DNA from: Chryseobacterium sp. MYb264
GTDB taxonomy: Bacteria; Bacteroidota; Bacteroidia; Flavobacteriales; Weeksellaceae
Assembly: GCF_035974275.1 (NCBI RefSeq)
Contig: NZ_CP142422.1
Location: forward strand, 1,922,001 to 1,986,000
Direction: 5' to 3'
DNA: 64,000 nt
Shown here: in pieces, positions 34,488-42,531 of the stretch
How positions within the stretch are numbered: the stretch's first letter is position 1
Layout of the letters: each line of letters begins with the position of its first letter
The notes under the pieces: model-generated
Told to the model about the DNA's origin: nothing
Seen by the model: only the letters and a program-made list of their open reading frames with translations
Databases searched by the model: none
Program-made: the position numbers and the translations under genes

Positions 34488-35728
34488 GATAAAATCATTA
34501 CAGCTCCTACCGTAGAATTGCTGGTTTCGTCAATCAAAATAGCACTTCCGGTATCATTATTTTCACTAAAAGGATCAAAAACAAGCGGTGAAGCCGTTTT
34601 TAATCTTACTTTTACCACCTCATTCAGTTTAATTCCTGAATAATTGGGAGTATTTTCAAGTGTGTTGACATCAATTTTATATTCAATTTCTTTGATGATG
34701 GTTTTTACTACTTTGCTTTTATGCTGAATGAAATATTTATTGCCTTCGTTCAATTCTTTTTTATCCAACCAACAGACAATGGCTTCCACTTCATTTTCCA
34801 CTTTTGGCTGATTTTCGGTTTTTACAAAAAAATCGCCGCGGCTTACATCAATATCATCTTCCAAATGCAATACAGCTGGCTGATTGGCAAAAACAAGGTC
34901 AACTTCTTTTCCTCCCGTTTCAATTTTTGAAATCGTTGTTTCAATATTCTGCGGAAGAATGGTGATCTGATCGCCTTTCTGATAAATTCCTGAAATAATC
35001 TCTCCTGAATATCCTCTGTAATCATGCAGTTCATCCGTTTGTGGACGAATTACATACTGCACCTGAAATCTCGCATTATCAAGATTGGCCTGGTTATTTA
35101 CCTCAACATTTTCAAGAAAATCAAGCAAAGTCGGACCTTCATACCAAGCCGTTCTTTCAGATTGATCTACAATATTATCGCCGTAAAAAGCAGAAATCGG
35201 GAAATAGTTTACATTCTCCAATCCTAACTTCTCAGCAACCAACTGATATTGTGCTTTAATATCGTTAAAAATCTCTTCAGAATAATCAACCAAATCCATT
35301 TTGTTGATTGCCACCACAACATTTTTCATCTTTAATAATGAAGCTATGATAGAGTGTCTTCTCGTTTGCTCGATAACGCCTTGTCTGGCATCAATTAAAA
35401 TAATAATCAACTGAGAATTAGAAGCTCCGGTGATCATATTTCGGGTATACTGAATATGTCCCGGTGCATCGGCTATAATGAATTTTCTTTTCGGCGTGGA
35501 AAAATACCGGTAGGCCACATCAATCGTAATCCCCTGCTCTCTTTCGGCTCTCAATCCGTCTGTAAGAATGGCTAGATCTACTCCGTTTTCGTTTTTATTT
35601 TTTGATTGTTTTTCTAAAGCTTCAAGCTGATCAATCAATATATTTTTACTGTCGTACAAAAGTCTTCCGATCAGGGTGCTTTTCCCATCGTCTACACTTC
35701 CGGCAGTTATAAATCTTAGTATGTCCAT
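34484..35728 (-). CDS. cysN: Sulfate adenylyltransferase subunit 1 (CysN GTPase)
   Basis: CysN is the GTPase that drives CysD-catalysed formation of adenylyl sulfate from sulfate and ATP. The 414-residue protein carries the EF-Tu-like motifs GSVDDGKSTL (about 9-18), a DAPGH G3 (about 91-95) and NKMD (about 146-149), followed by two beta-barrel domains. No CysC kinase domain is fused at the C-terminus. Downstream it overlaps the TauE/SafE gene by 4 bp; upstream it is 140 bp from cysD, a gap filled with TAATGAGTAAT-type repeats. Confidence 0.97.
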   Translation of the reverse strand: MDILRFITAGSVDDGKSTLIGRLLYDSKNILIDQLEALEKQSKNKNENGVDLAILTDGLRAEREQGITIDVAYRYFSTPKRKFIIADAPGHIQYTRNMITGASNSQLIIILIDARQGVIEQTRRHSIIASLLKMKNVVVAINKMDLVDYSEEIFNDIKAQYQLVAEKLGLENVNYFPISAFYGDNIVDQSERTAWYEGPTLLDFLENVEVNNQANLDNARFQVQYVIRPQTDELHDYRGYSGEIISGIYQKGDQITILPQNIETTISKIETGGKEVDLVFANQPAVLHLEDDIDVSRGDFFVKTENQPKVENEVEAIVCWLDKKELNEGNKYFIQHKSKVVKTIIKEIEYKIDVNTLENTPNYSGIKLNEVVKVRLKTASPLVFDPFSENNDTGSAILIDETSNSTVGAVMILS

Positions 35729-35734
35729 GAGTTT

Positions 35735-35868
35735 ATTTTATTAGTAATGAGTAATTGGTAATGAGTAATTTTTTCAAACCGCTCATCTTTTTATAATTTA
35801 ATAGTAAGCTATGAGTAAAATATGCAGAATATTTTGCATTACTTATATTACTCATTGCCCATTACTTA
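35735..35868. repeat. Degenerate inverted repeats between cysD and cysN
   Basis: GTAATGAGTAATTGGTAATG then AGTAAT (35742-35767) is answered by ATTACTCATTGCCCATTAC then TTATT (35848-35871) in reverse orientation. The pair could form a large hairpin in the polycistronic mRNA. Confidence 0.65.
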
Positions 35869-36777
35869 TTAAAAGTATCCTCCTTTTTTCCGGTCTTCCA
35901 TCGCGGCTTCCGTTACTTTATCATCAATTCGGGTTTCGCCACGCTCAGAAATTTTGGAAGCAATAATTTCGTTGATGACACTGTCTAACGTTTCGGCATT
36001 GCTTTCCACAGCCGCCGTACAAGTCATATCGCCAACCGTTCTGTAGCGAACTCTTTTCGTAACCACCTCATCATTTTCATCAATCTGAATAAAATCTGAA
36101 GCGGCAATCAACTGACCGTCATATTTAATCACTTCTCTGTCGTGAGCAAAATAAATCGAAGGAAGCTGAATATTTTCTTTTCGGATATAACTCCATACAT
36201 CCAGTTCCGTCCAGTTGGAAATAGGGAAAACTCGTACATTTTCACCTTTATTGATTCTTCCGTTATAGATATTCCATAATTCCGGACGCTGTAATTTCGG
36301 ATCCCATTGCCCAAACTCATCACGAACCGAGAAAAAACGTTCTTTGGCTCTTGCCTTTTCTTCATCTCTCCTCGCGCCGCCAATGCAGGCATCAAACTGA
36401 AATTCTTCGATCGTATCTAATAAAGTATGCGTTTGCAGCCAGTTTCTGGAAGCAAACTTTCCTTTAGGCTCGGTTAAGTTTTTAGCTTTAATGGTATCTT
36501 CCACTTTTCTTACAATCAGTTCAGCACCCAAATGTTCAGCCAGATAATCTCTGAACTGAAGGGCTTCAGGGAAATTATGTCCCGTATCTATATGTACCAG
36601 AGGAAACGGAATCTTCATCGGGGCGAATGCTTTTTTCGCCAGATGAACCAGGGTGATAGAATCTTTTCCGCCACTGAAAAGCAAAGCCGGTTTTTCAAAC
36701 TGTGCAGCCACCTCACGCATAATGTAAATGCTCTCTGCCTCCAGCTGCTCCAGATAATCTAATGTATAATTACTCAT
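35869..36777 (-). CDS. cysD: Sulfate adenylyltransferase subunit 2 (CysD)
   Basis: CysD is the ATP-sulfurylase catalytic subunit. The 302-residue protein belongs to the PP-loop family with the SGGKDS pyrophosphate loop (about 35-40), HIDTGHNFPE and GGARRDEEKARAKER motifs, all as in functional CysD. It forms a complex with CysN. It lies 22 bp after cysH, so cysH-cysD-cysN-exporter is a probable operon. Confidence 0.97.
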   Translation of the reverse strand: MSNYTLDYLEQLEAESIYIMREVAAQFEKPALLFSGGKDSITLVHLAKKAFAPMKIPFPLVHIDTGHNFPEALQFRDYLAEHLGAELIVRKVEDTIKAKNLTEPKGKFASRNWLQTHTLLDTIEEFQFDACIGGARRDEEKARAKERFFSVRDEFGQWDPKLQRPELWNIYNGRINKGENVRVFPISNWTELDVWSYIRKENIQLPSIYFAHDREVIKYDGQLIAASDFIQIDENDEVVTKRVRYRTVGDMTCTAAVESNAETLDSVINEIIASKISERGETRIDDKVTEAAMEDRKKGGYF

Positions 36778-36799
36778 TATTATTTGAAAGATTTTTTAA

Positions 36800-37492
36800 T
36801 TAATTTGAATGCAGACCGCATTCTTTATGTGAACTTTCCCACCACCAACGTCCGGCACGAGGGTTTTCCCCAGGTTCAATCGCTCTTGTACAAGGCTGAC
36901 AACCCACACTGATGAATCCTTTTTTATGCAAAGGCAAATCCTGTACTTTATTTTCTTCAAGATAATCCAGAACATCCTGATACGTCCAGTGGATCAACGG
37001 GTTATATTTGTAAAGATTTCTCTGTTCATCCCACTCTAAAACCTGCATATTTTCGCGGTTTTCAGACTGTTCAGAACGTAAGCCTGTGATCCACACTTTT
37101 GCATTTTCCAGCGCGCGGTTCAATGGTTTTACTTTTCTGATAAAGCAACATTCTTTTCTGTTTTCTACGGAATAATAAAAGGCATTCATTCCTTTTTCAT
37201 TCACATACTCCTCAACATCTGAAGCTTCCGGAAAATACACTTCCGTTTTTATTTTATATCTCGAATTGTTTTTAGAAAGTAAGTCGTAATGTTCGTAAAA
37301 AAGCCTTCCTGTATCTAAAGTGAACACTTTTATGGGTAGTTTCTGACTAAATATTAAGTCTGTGATCACCTGATCTTCCTGACCAAGCGATGTCGAAAAC
37401 ACCACTCCATCTGAGAATTTTGTGGAGATCAATTTCAATCCTTCCTCTGCTGAAAGCTGTTTCAGTATATCTGCATCTTCCTTTGAAATCAT
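36800..37492 (-). CDS. cysH: Adenylyl-sulfate (APS) reductase, CysH family
   Basis: I place the start at 37490-37492 (230 residues), downstream of the -7 element and operator; the longer upstream frame begins inside the promoter. PP-loop features: FSTSLGQED (about 32-40) and TLDTGRLFYEHYD. The enzyme has CC at 115-116 and CxxC at 198/201, the cysteine set for a 4Fe-4S cluster found in APS-reducing members and absent from E. coli type PAPS reductase. The catalytic KECGLH cysteine is C225. It should reduce APS directly to sulfite using thioredoxin, consistent with no CysC kinase in the cluster. Confidence 0.94.
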   Translation of the reverse strand: MISKEDADILKQLSAEEGLKLISTKFSDGVVFSTSLGQEDQVITDLIFSQKLPIKVFTLDTGRLFYEHYDLLSKNNSRYKIKTEVYFPEASDVEEYVNEKGMNAFYYSVENRKECCFIRKVKPLNRALENAKVWITGLRSEQSENRENMQVLEWDEQRNLYKYNPLIHWTYQDVLDYLEENKVQDLPLHKKGFISVGCQPCTRAIEPGENPRAGRWWWESSHKECGLHSN

Positions 37493-37514
37493 ATTTTGTT
37501 CATTTGAAGTAATG

Positions 37515-37560
37515 CAAATATCTGATAAAATAATTATCCTACCAAACAAGTAGACTAATT
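37515..37560 (-). promoter_or_regulatory. cysH promoter with overlapping palindromic operator
   Basis: The minus strand has TTTG (37543-37546), 20 nt, then GATATTTG (37515-37522). An interrupted palindrome covers the -33 element: AATTATCCTA (37532-37541), 9-bp spacer, TAGACTAATT (37551-37560); 8 of 10 positions match. The same arrangement occurs at 57623-57651. Confidence 0.7.
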
Positions 37561-37581
37561 ATTCAAAAAAAAGGATTTAGA

Positions 37582-37989
37582 TCAATCGATCAAATCCAGT
37601 AAAGTTTTTTCTTCTAATATTTTAAGGGAAGCATCCCGAACCTCAATCAAAACATCATGTAAACTGCAGTGATCTTCATTACAGTCGGCACATTTTTCAT
37701 AGAAATTCAAGCTCACACAAGGCAACATGGCGATAGGGCCATTTACCAGTCTGATGATTTTAGCAAGCTTTACATTTTCAGGATTTTCTTTGAAAAAATA
37801 TCCCCCACCTTTTCCCTTTTTACTATCGAGAATATCTGCTTTTTTTAATTCAAGCAAAATATTTTCCAGAAACTTTAACGGAATTTTTTTGTGTTCCGCG
37901 ATTTCAGAAATCAGAATTGGCCCATCATTCCTCTTTTCTACAAGGTATGACAGTGCCTTAAAAGCATATTGAGATTTTTTTGACAGCAT
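37582..37989 (-). CDS. Rrf2-family transcriptional regulator
   Basis: The 135-residue protein shows the Rrf2 winged helix (KKSQYAFKALSYLVEKR and KIPLKFLENILLELKKADIL with GKGGGYFF in the wing). It holds four clustered cysteines: C91, C100, C103 and C108. This cluster resembles, but does not match, the three-cysteine Fe-S site of IscR. The gene lies 90 bp before cysH. In other bacteria Rrf2 members such as CymR control cysteine metabolism, so it is the likely binder of the cysH palindrome. A TAATTTTG -7 element is at 37995-38002. Confidence 0.9.
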   Translation of the reverse strand: MLSKKSQYAFKALSYLVEKRNDGPILISEIAEHKKIPLKFLENILLELKKADILDSKKGKGGGYFFKENPENVKLAKIIRLVNGPIAMLPCVSLNFYEKCADCNEDHCSLHDVLIEVRDASLKILEEKTLLDLID

Positions 37990-38140
37990 TACAGCAAAAT
38001 TAAGAAAAAAGAATTAAGTTAAAAGTAAAAAGGCAAAAGTTAAAAGTAAGGGTGAAAAGAATTATCATTTGAGCGTAAATTTTTCAAAGTTTTCATATAC
38101 TTGGCTCTTTTACCTTTTTACTTGGCTCTTACTTTTTTCC

Positions 38141-38148
38141 TACATTTG
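38141..38148 (+). promoter_or_regulatory. -7 element (TACATTTG) before the DUF4268 gene
   Basis: TACATTTG ends 4 nt before the ATG at 38153. TTG at 38122-38124 is 16 nt upstream, slightly short of the usual spacing. Confidence 0.55.
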
Positions 38149-38152
38149 TACC

Positions 38153-38581
38153 ATGTTCAGTAAAGAGGAAGCACAAAAATTAAAAAAGGAGTTTTGGACG
38201 GCATTCGGAAAATCTTTTCCGAGAAAATGGATTTTGTATGATACCAAGGTCAAAGATTTTTCGTTTAAATTTTATGCCGATAAGAAAAAAGCAGAGGTTT
38301 CTTTGGATATCGAAATGAAAGATGAAGTTTTCAGAGATGCTTATTACAACAAGATATGGTCTCTGGAAGATATTCTGAAAGATTTTATCGGCGATTTCCA
38401 TAAAGAAGAATTTTATATGCTGGAAAACGGAAAAGTAATCAGCAGAATTTGGGTGGAAAAGGAAGGAATTTCAGTTTTCAATAAAAATACGTGGCAGGAA
38501 GCTTTTGAATTCTTCGTTGACAAAATGGATGGATTTGAAAGGTTTTATTATGAATATGAAGATTTTATAAAAGATGTTTAA
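38153..38581 (+). CDS. DUF4268-family protein
   Basis: Starting at the ATG at 38153, directly after a -7 element, the product has 142 residues (the frame's upstream hydrophobic extension is rejected as it reads through the promoter). It begins MFSKEEAQKLKKEFWTAFG and contains RKWILYDTKVKDFSFKFYAD, the layout of DUF4268 proteins, a fold related to restriction-endonuclease-like proteins. No nuclease catalytic set is evident. Function unknown; Bacteroidota keep it as a stand-alone cytosolic protein. Confidence 0.85.
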   Translation: MFSKEEAQKLKKEFWTAFGKSFPRKWILYDTKVKDFSFKFYADKKKAEVSLDIEMKDEVFRDAYYNKIWSLEDILKDFIGDFHKEEFYMLENGKVISRIWVEKEGISVFNKNTWQEAFEFFVDKMDGFERFYYEYEDFIKDV

Positions 38582-38586
38582 TCAGT

Positions 38587-38721
38587 ATGATTCTTGAAAT
38601 TTTAGCAGAAATTTTATTTGAATTAATCTTTTTTAAACTTCCTGTTTTTTTGTACAGGAAAGCAAAACTATTTTTCACCAAGCAAAATAAAATCAGGCAA
38701 AATAAAATAAATATTTCATGA
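38587..38721 (+). CDS. Very small membrane-like ORF
   Basis: A 44-codon ORF begins MILEILAEILFELIFFKLPV and continues with a basic tail (KAKLFFTKQNKIRQNK). One hydrophobic segment then positive charges is the pattern of a small membrane peptide. It starts 6 nt after the DUF4268 stop and its TGA overlaps the ATG of the zinc-ribbon ORF by 4 nt, which suggests a polycistronic unit. Expression is unproven. Confidence 0.45.
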   Translation: MILEILAEILFELIFFKLPVFLYRKAKLFFTKQNKIRQNKINIS

Positions 38722-38853
38722 AAATCAGGTATTGCTGGCGATGCAAAATGGATGTTCCAATGCTGGATAAAGAAGAAAGTAAAATTGCTTCAAAATTTAT
38801 TGTCCTAAATGTGGTAATAAAAGACAGCTGTAAAAATTCATATAAAACTTAAA
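38718..38853 (+). pseudogene. Frameshifted zinc-ribbon protein
   Basis: The frame from ATG 38718 reads MKIRYCWRCKMDVPMLDKEE and ends after 38 codons at 38834. In the next frame, from about 38797, the sequence reads FYCPKCGNKKDSCKNSYKT to a stop at 38853. Joining the frames restores a CxxC...CxxC zinc ribbon, so one base appears to be missing in the run around 38790-38797. This may be a real mutation or an assembly error. Confidence 0.6.
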
Positions 38854-38979
38854 CTTCCGTTTAAATAATTTTTGTATTTTAGTCAAACTAAAAATATCAA
38901 TTGGTAATTATTCATAATGCTTTTCAGCAGAATTCACATTGATATTTCTAATTATTAAATCACAAAAAATATTAATTTC

Positions 38980-39801
38980 ATGGAAGAAAACACGTTCATC
39001 TTCACGGACGGCGCCGATCCTAAAATGATTGAAGCTTACCAAAAAGCGCAGGATACTTTTAAATATTTCTGGAGAGAACTGTCCTGGGAATACAGAAGAA
39101 TAATTCCGGCGATGAGCCTTGCCTGTGTAAAAACTTCTTTTTCTGAAAAACATCCCGAAACCGGAGAAGAAACCGTTGAACATATGTGGATCAATGATAT
39201 TGATTTTAATGGAGATACCGTGAAAGGCTACCTCATTAATGAACCCAATAATCTTAGCAGTATTCAGGCAGGTGATTATTTTGAAATTCCTTTGAATGAG
39301 ATCAGCGACTGGCTTTTCGCAATGACGCCACCTGCTAAAAAACCCAAAGGTCTTTCCAAATTATTTTCGTCTTCAGAAGAGCGGATTCCAAAAGCATACG
39401 GAGGATTTACAATTCATAAAATGCGCGCCGATATGAAGTCTGACCAAGAAATCCAAGAGCACGATGCCATGTGGGGGCTTGATTTTGGAGATTTTAATCA
39501 TATTGAAGTGGTTTACGAGCAAACGGAACATCCTGAAAACCTGACTGAACATCCGATGAGCAAGAATATGAAGGAAAGTTTTATTACTTTTTTAAAAGAT
39601 TATCCGAATGAACTGACAAATGTAGATGATGAAGGATTATCAATGCTCCATAGAGAAACCATTGCCGGAAATCTAAGCTCTGTAGAAGTTCTTCTGGAAT
39701 CCGGTGCTGATAAAGATTTAAAAACAAACAACGGAAAAACAGCTTTAGATTACGCTAAACAGCTGAATTGGGAACATCTGATCCCTATTTTGCAGAATTA
39801 A
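38980..39801 (+). CDS. DUF2314 protein with C-terminal ankyrin repeats
   Basis: The 273-residue cytoplasmic protein has a DUF2314 domain (about 20-130, ending EIPLNEISDWLFA) and an ankyrin pair at the end (LLESGADKDLKTNNGKTALD near 245-265). A middle segment, GGFTIHKMRADMKSDQEIQ, is shared by related Bacteroidota proteins. DUF2314 proteins are often found near polymorphic toxin immunity genes, but no toxin is adjacent here. Function unknown. Confidence 0.8.
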   Translation: MEENTFIFTDGADPKMIEAYQKAQDTFKYFWRELSWEYRRIIPAMSLACVKTSFSEKHPETGEETVEHMWINDIDFNGDTVKGYLINEPNNLSSIQAGDYFEIPLNEISDWLFAMTPPAKKPKGLSKLFSSSEERIPKAYGGFTIHKMRADMKSDQEIQEHDAMWGLDFGDFNHIEVVYEQTEHPENLTEHPMSKNMKESFITFLKDYPNELTNVDDEGLSMLHRETIAGNLSSVEVLLESGADKDLKTNNGKTALDYAKQLNWEHLIPILQN

Positions 39802-39810
39802 CAATATGTG

Positions 39811-39836
39811 GAGAAGCTTTCAGGTTTCTCTTTTTT
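39811..39836 (+). terminator. Terminator, GAGAAGC type
   Basis: GAGAAGC (39811-39817) pairs with GTTTCTC (39824-39830, one G-U) and is followed by six T. Related sequences recur at 40788, 42372 and 52175. Confidence 0.75.
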
Positions 39837-39986
39837 GTTTATTGAAAAATTAACATCAACCATTCATAATTACAATACATTTTTCTTTATTTTAGCAGTC
39901 TTAAAAAAACACTATCTTAAAATGATAAAATTCTACAACCAGCATTCTTCAATTTTCTAAATTTAAATAATCATATATCAATAATC

Positions 39987-40745
39987 ATGAGAAAACTTTT
40001 ATTTTCTGCTGCTCTATTCACAGCGAGCCTATCTTTTGGACAAATCACCTTGGAACACACCTTTCCTCAGGATGAAATTTTTGCAAATTACAGCAATGAT
40101 ACCGAGCTATATTACTGCTCTCAGAATGAAAATACACCATCTATCAAAATTTACAATTCTGATTTCGCTCTTTTAAAAACATTAAATCTAACGATACCTA
40201 CAGGCTATACCTATACTTCTTTCCCTGAAGATTATCAATATCCTATTTCCAAGTATTTATTCAATACAAATGACAAACTGGAGTTTATCGTATTCTACCA
40301 AAATCTCAATGGCCCGGCAAGTAAAATGCAGATCATTGATGAAGATGGAATCATTATTAAAGATTTTCCCGGAGAATACAGAATGGAATATCTTAAAATC
40401 TACCATGACCCTATTGACAATGTGAATAAATTACAGGCTCGTAACGAAATTACAGCGCAAACAGAAGTTTATACTCTACCTACTTCTGTGCTTGCCAATA
40501 AGGAAATTATGAATGCCAAAAATAAGTTAGTAGCATTTCCAAATCCTGCAAAAACTACTTTAAAAGTTACAAATCCTAAGAACAACTTTAATAAAGTAGA
40601 AGTTTTTGATGTTACGGGAAAACTGGTTTTAGCTCAATCTTTTTCCAACAGTGAAGAAACAATTTCTTTACATGTCGAAAACCTTACTACAGGAAATTAT
40701 ATCTATAAAATTGGTAATTTAAGTTCAAAATTTATTAAAGAATAA
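39987..40745 (+). CDS. T9SS-sorted secreted protein of unknown function
   Basis: The 252-residue protein has a signal peptide (MRKLLFSAALFTASLSFGQ) and, after residue 185, a T9SS sorting domain (AFPNPAKTTLKVTNP to SSKFIKE). The region between is about 150 residues of beta-type sequence (repeated EY/FPEDY motifs) with one Cys. Without a catalytic motif, it could be a binding or surface protein. Terminators at 39811 and 40788 flank it. Confidence 0.85.
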   Translation: MRKLLFSAALFTASLSFGQITLEHTFPQDEIFANYSNDTELYYCSQNENTPSIKIYNSDFALLKTLNLTIPTGYTYTSFPEDYQYPISKYLFNTNDKLEFIVFYQNLNGPASKMQIIDEDGIIIKDFPGEYRMEYLKIYHDPIDNVNKLQARNEITAQTEVYTLPTSVLANKEIMNAKNKLVAFPNPAKTTLKVTNPKNNFNKVEVFDVTGKLVLAQSFSNSEETISLHVENLTTGNYIYKIGNLSSKFIKE

Positions 40746-40787
40746 GATTCTGATATTAAGTTTAAACAGGTTTATTAATAACAATCA

Positions 40788-40818
40788 AAAGAGAAGCTTT
40801 AGAGTTTCTCTTTTTGTT
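40788..40818 (+). terminator. Terminator, GAGAAGC type
   Basis: AAAGAGAAGC (40788-40797) pairs with GTTTCTCTTT (40804-40813) and is followed by T. Confidence 0.8.
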
Positions 40819-40868
40819 TTTTACCAAATGGCAAATGTTGATAAATAATCTTTGCTTAAATTGCGTAT

Positions 40869-41441
40869 ATGAAAGAATTGTTTGATTTTATCCTGAGATT
40901 CGGGAACCTGAACCCACAACAGAAGGATTTCATTGCCAGTAAAGCAACAGAATTAACACTTTCCAAGGAAGAATATTTTTCTGAAGCCGGAAAAGTGGCC
41001 AAACAGGTAGGATTTGTGATTGAAGGAATTCTTAGAGTCTGTTACTATAACAATAAAAGTGAAGAAATCACCAAATATTTTATTGAAGAGAACAATCTGG
41101 TGGTAGATCTTGAAAGTTTTGATAATCAAATTTGTTCAAGTGCCTATGTCCAGGCCGTAACAGATTGCAAGATGGTTGTTTTTCAAAGAAAAGACTGGCT
41201 GGAATTATTACAAACCATTGTAGGGTTTGATGCCATTGTTCATAAAATTATTTCACGAGCTTTGATTCAGAAAGTGGAAAGAAGAAGTCCATTGGTTTCG
41301 GAAGATGCGACAACGCGGTATTTGAAATTTTTAGAGATCTATCCTACAGCGGTCAACAGAATTCCGCTTTCATATGTTGCCTCTTATCTGGGCGTGACGC
41401 AATCTTCCTTAAGCAGAATCAGGAAGAATATTACATTGTAG
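40869..41441 (+). CDS. Crp/Fnr-family transcriptional regulator
   Basis: The 190-residue protein has the same architecture as the one at 12010: a cyclic-nucleotide-binding-like domain (about 20-115) and a short winged helix, where YVASYLGVTQSSLSRIRKN is the recognition part. No Fe-S ligands are seen in the usual FNR places. It is followed on the same strand by an SDR gene, paralleling the pairing of the 12010 regulator with its oxidoreductases. Confidence 0.9.
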   Translation: MKELFDFILRFGNLNPQQKDFIASKATELTLSKEEYFSEAGKVAKQVGFVIEGILRVCYYNNKSEEITKYFIEENNLVVDLESFDNQICSSAYVQAVTDCKMVVFQRKDWLELLQTIVGFDAIVHKIISRALIQKVERRSPLVSEDATTRYLKFLEIYPTAVNRIPLSYVASYLGVTQSSLSRIRKNITL

Positions 41442-41444
41442 GAA

Positions 41445-41525
41445 GCTGAGAGATGGAAGCTGGAAGTTCATTAACAGCGCAAAAATACACCGTCTTTATT
41501 AAACCTCCCTCTTCCATCTCCCAAC
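41445..41525. repeat. GGAAGATGGAAG-type inverted word repeat
   Basis: GAGAGATGGAAGCTGGAAG (41450-41468) is answered in reverse by CTTCCATCTCCCAACTT (41511-41527). It lies between the Crp and SDR genes. Confidence 0.6.
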
Positions 41526-41614
41526 TTACAGCCAAAAAACTCTCTTTTTGTCAAATGGCAAATGCCACCTTGTTTTATTGACGGAATTTTACATCATCAA
41601 TTTAAAATAAGAAA

Positions 41615-42352
41615 ATGAAAACAGTACTTATTACCGGAGCCAACAGAAGTATTGGTCTGGAAACCGCAAAGCAACTTTCAGAAAAGGGATTATTCATTTA
41701 TTTAGGAAGCCGAGATCTTGCAAAAGGTGAAGAAGTCGTAAAAGATTTAGTTGAAAAAGGATATCAAAATATTAAAGCAATTGAAATCGACGTTACCAAC
41801 CCAGAATCAATTTCAAAAGCAAAAAATAGTATTGAAAACGAGAAAGAAAAATTAGATATTCTGATCAATAATGCAGGAGTGTTAGGTGCTATTCCTCAAA
41901 CCGCGACCGAAGGTTCCGTAGAAAATATCAGAGAGGTTTTTGAGACCAATTTCTTTGGAGTTATCAATGTTACTCAGGCATTTTTAGATTTGCTTAAAAA
42001 ATCGGACAGTCCGAGAATCAGTAATATTACTTCAGGATTGGGTTCCTTAACACTACACAGCGATCCGAAATGGAAGTATTATCATGTGAAAAATGCTGCT
42101 TACGGACCCTCAAAATCCGCATTGAATGCTTATACCATCGTTCTTGCGTATGAATTAAGAGATTTGCCTTTCAAAGTAAATGTCATCGACCCCGGTTATA
42201 CGGCCACCGATTTCAACGGCCATAACGGACCAGGCTCTGTAGAAAGTGCAGCCTCTTTTATCATCAAACATACATTAACCGGTGAAAATGCCCCCACCGG
42301 ACAGTATTTCAGTAATGATATTGAGGATGAAATTGGAATTAGCCCTTGGTAG
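41615..42352 (+). CDS. Short-chain dehydrogenase/reductase
   Basis: The 245-residue SDR has TGANRSIG (about 7-14), the structural NNAG (about 88-91) and an active-site set of Ser in ITSG, with Tyr/Lys in AAYGPSK. It is a classical NAD(P)-dependent oxidoreductase in the cytoplasm. Regulation by the upstream Crp-type gene is likely. A terminator follows at 42372. Related enzymes are carbonyl reductases; substrate unknown. Confidence 0.93.
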   Translation: MKTVLITGANRSIGLETAKQLSEKGLFIYLGSRDLAKGEEVVKDLVEKGYQNIKAIEIDVTNPESISKAKNSIENEKEKLDILINNAGVLGAIPQTATEGSVENIREVFETNFFGVINVTQAFLDLLKKSDSPRISNITSGLGSLTLHSDPKWKYYHVKNAAYGPSKSALNAYTIVLAYELRDLPFKVNVIDPGYTATDFNGHNGPGSVESAASFIIKHTLTGENAPTGQYFSNDIEDEIGISPW

Positions 42353-42371
42353 TTTTTCAAGGCTATTTTAT

Positions 42372-42402
42372 AAAAGAGAGACTTTCGGGTTTCTCTTTTT
42401 TT
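42372..42402 (+). terminator. Terminator, GAGAAGC type
   Basis: AAAAGAGAGAC (42372-42382) pairs with GTTTCTCTTTT (42389-42399) with one G-U, followed by T. Confidence 0.8.
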
Positions 42403-42531
42403 ATTGAAATTTCACTCAATGCCACACTACATTTTTTCGAGAAGCTTTTATAAATACAGAAAGTTGCCAGAGTAGCTCCGACAACTTTCATTAATATATT
42501 AGAATTGTTAAATCTTTATTTAATTGTAAAA

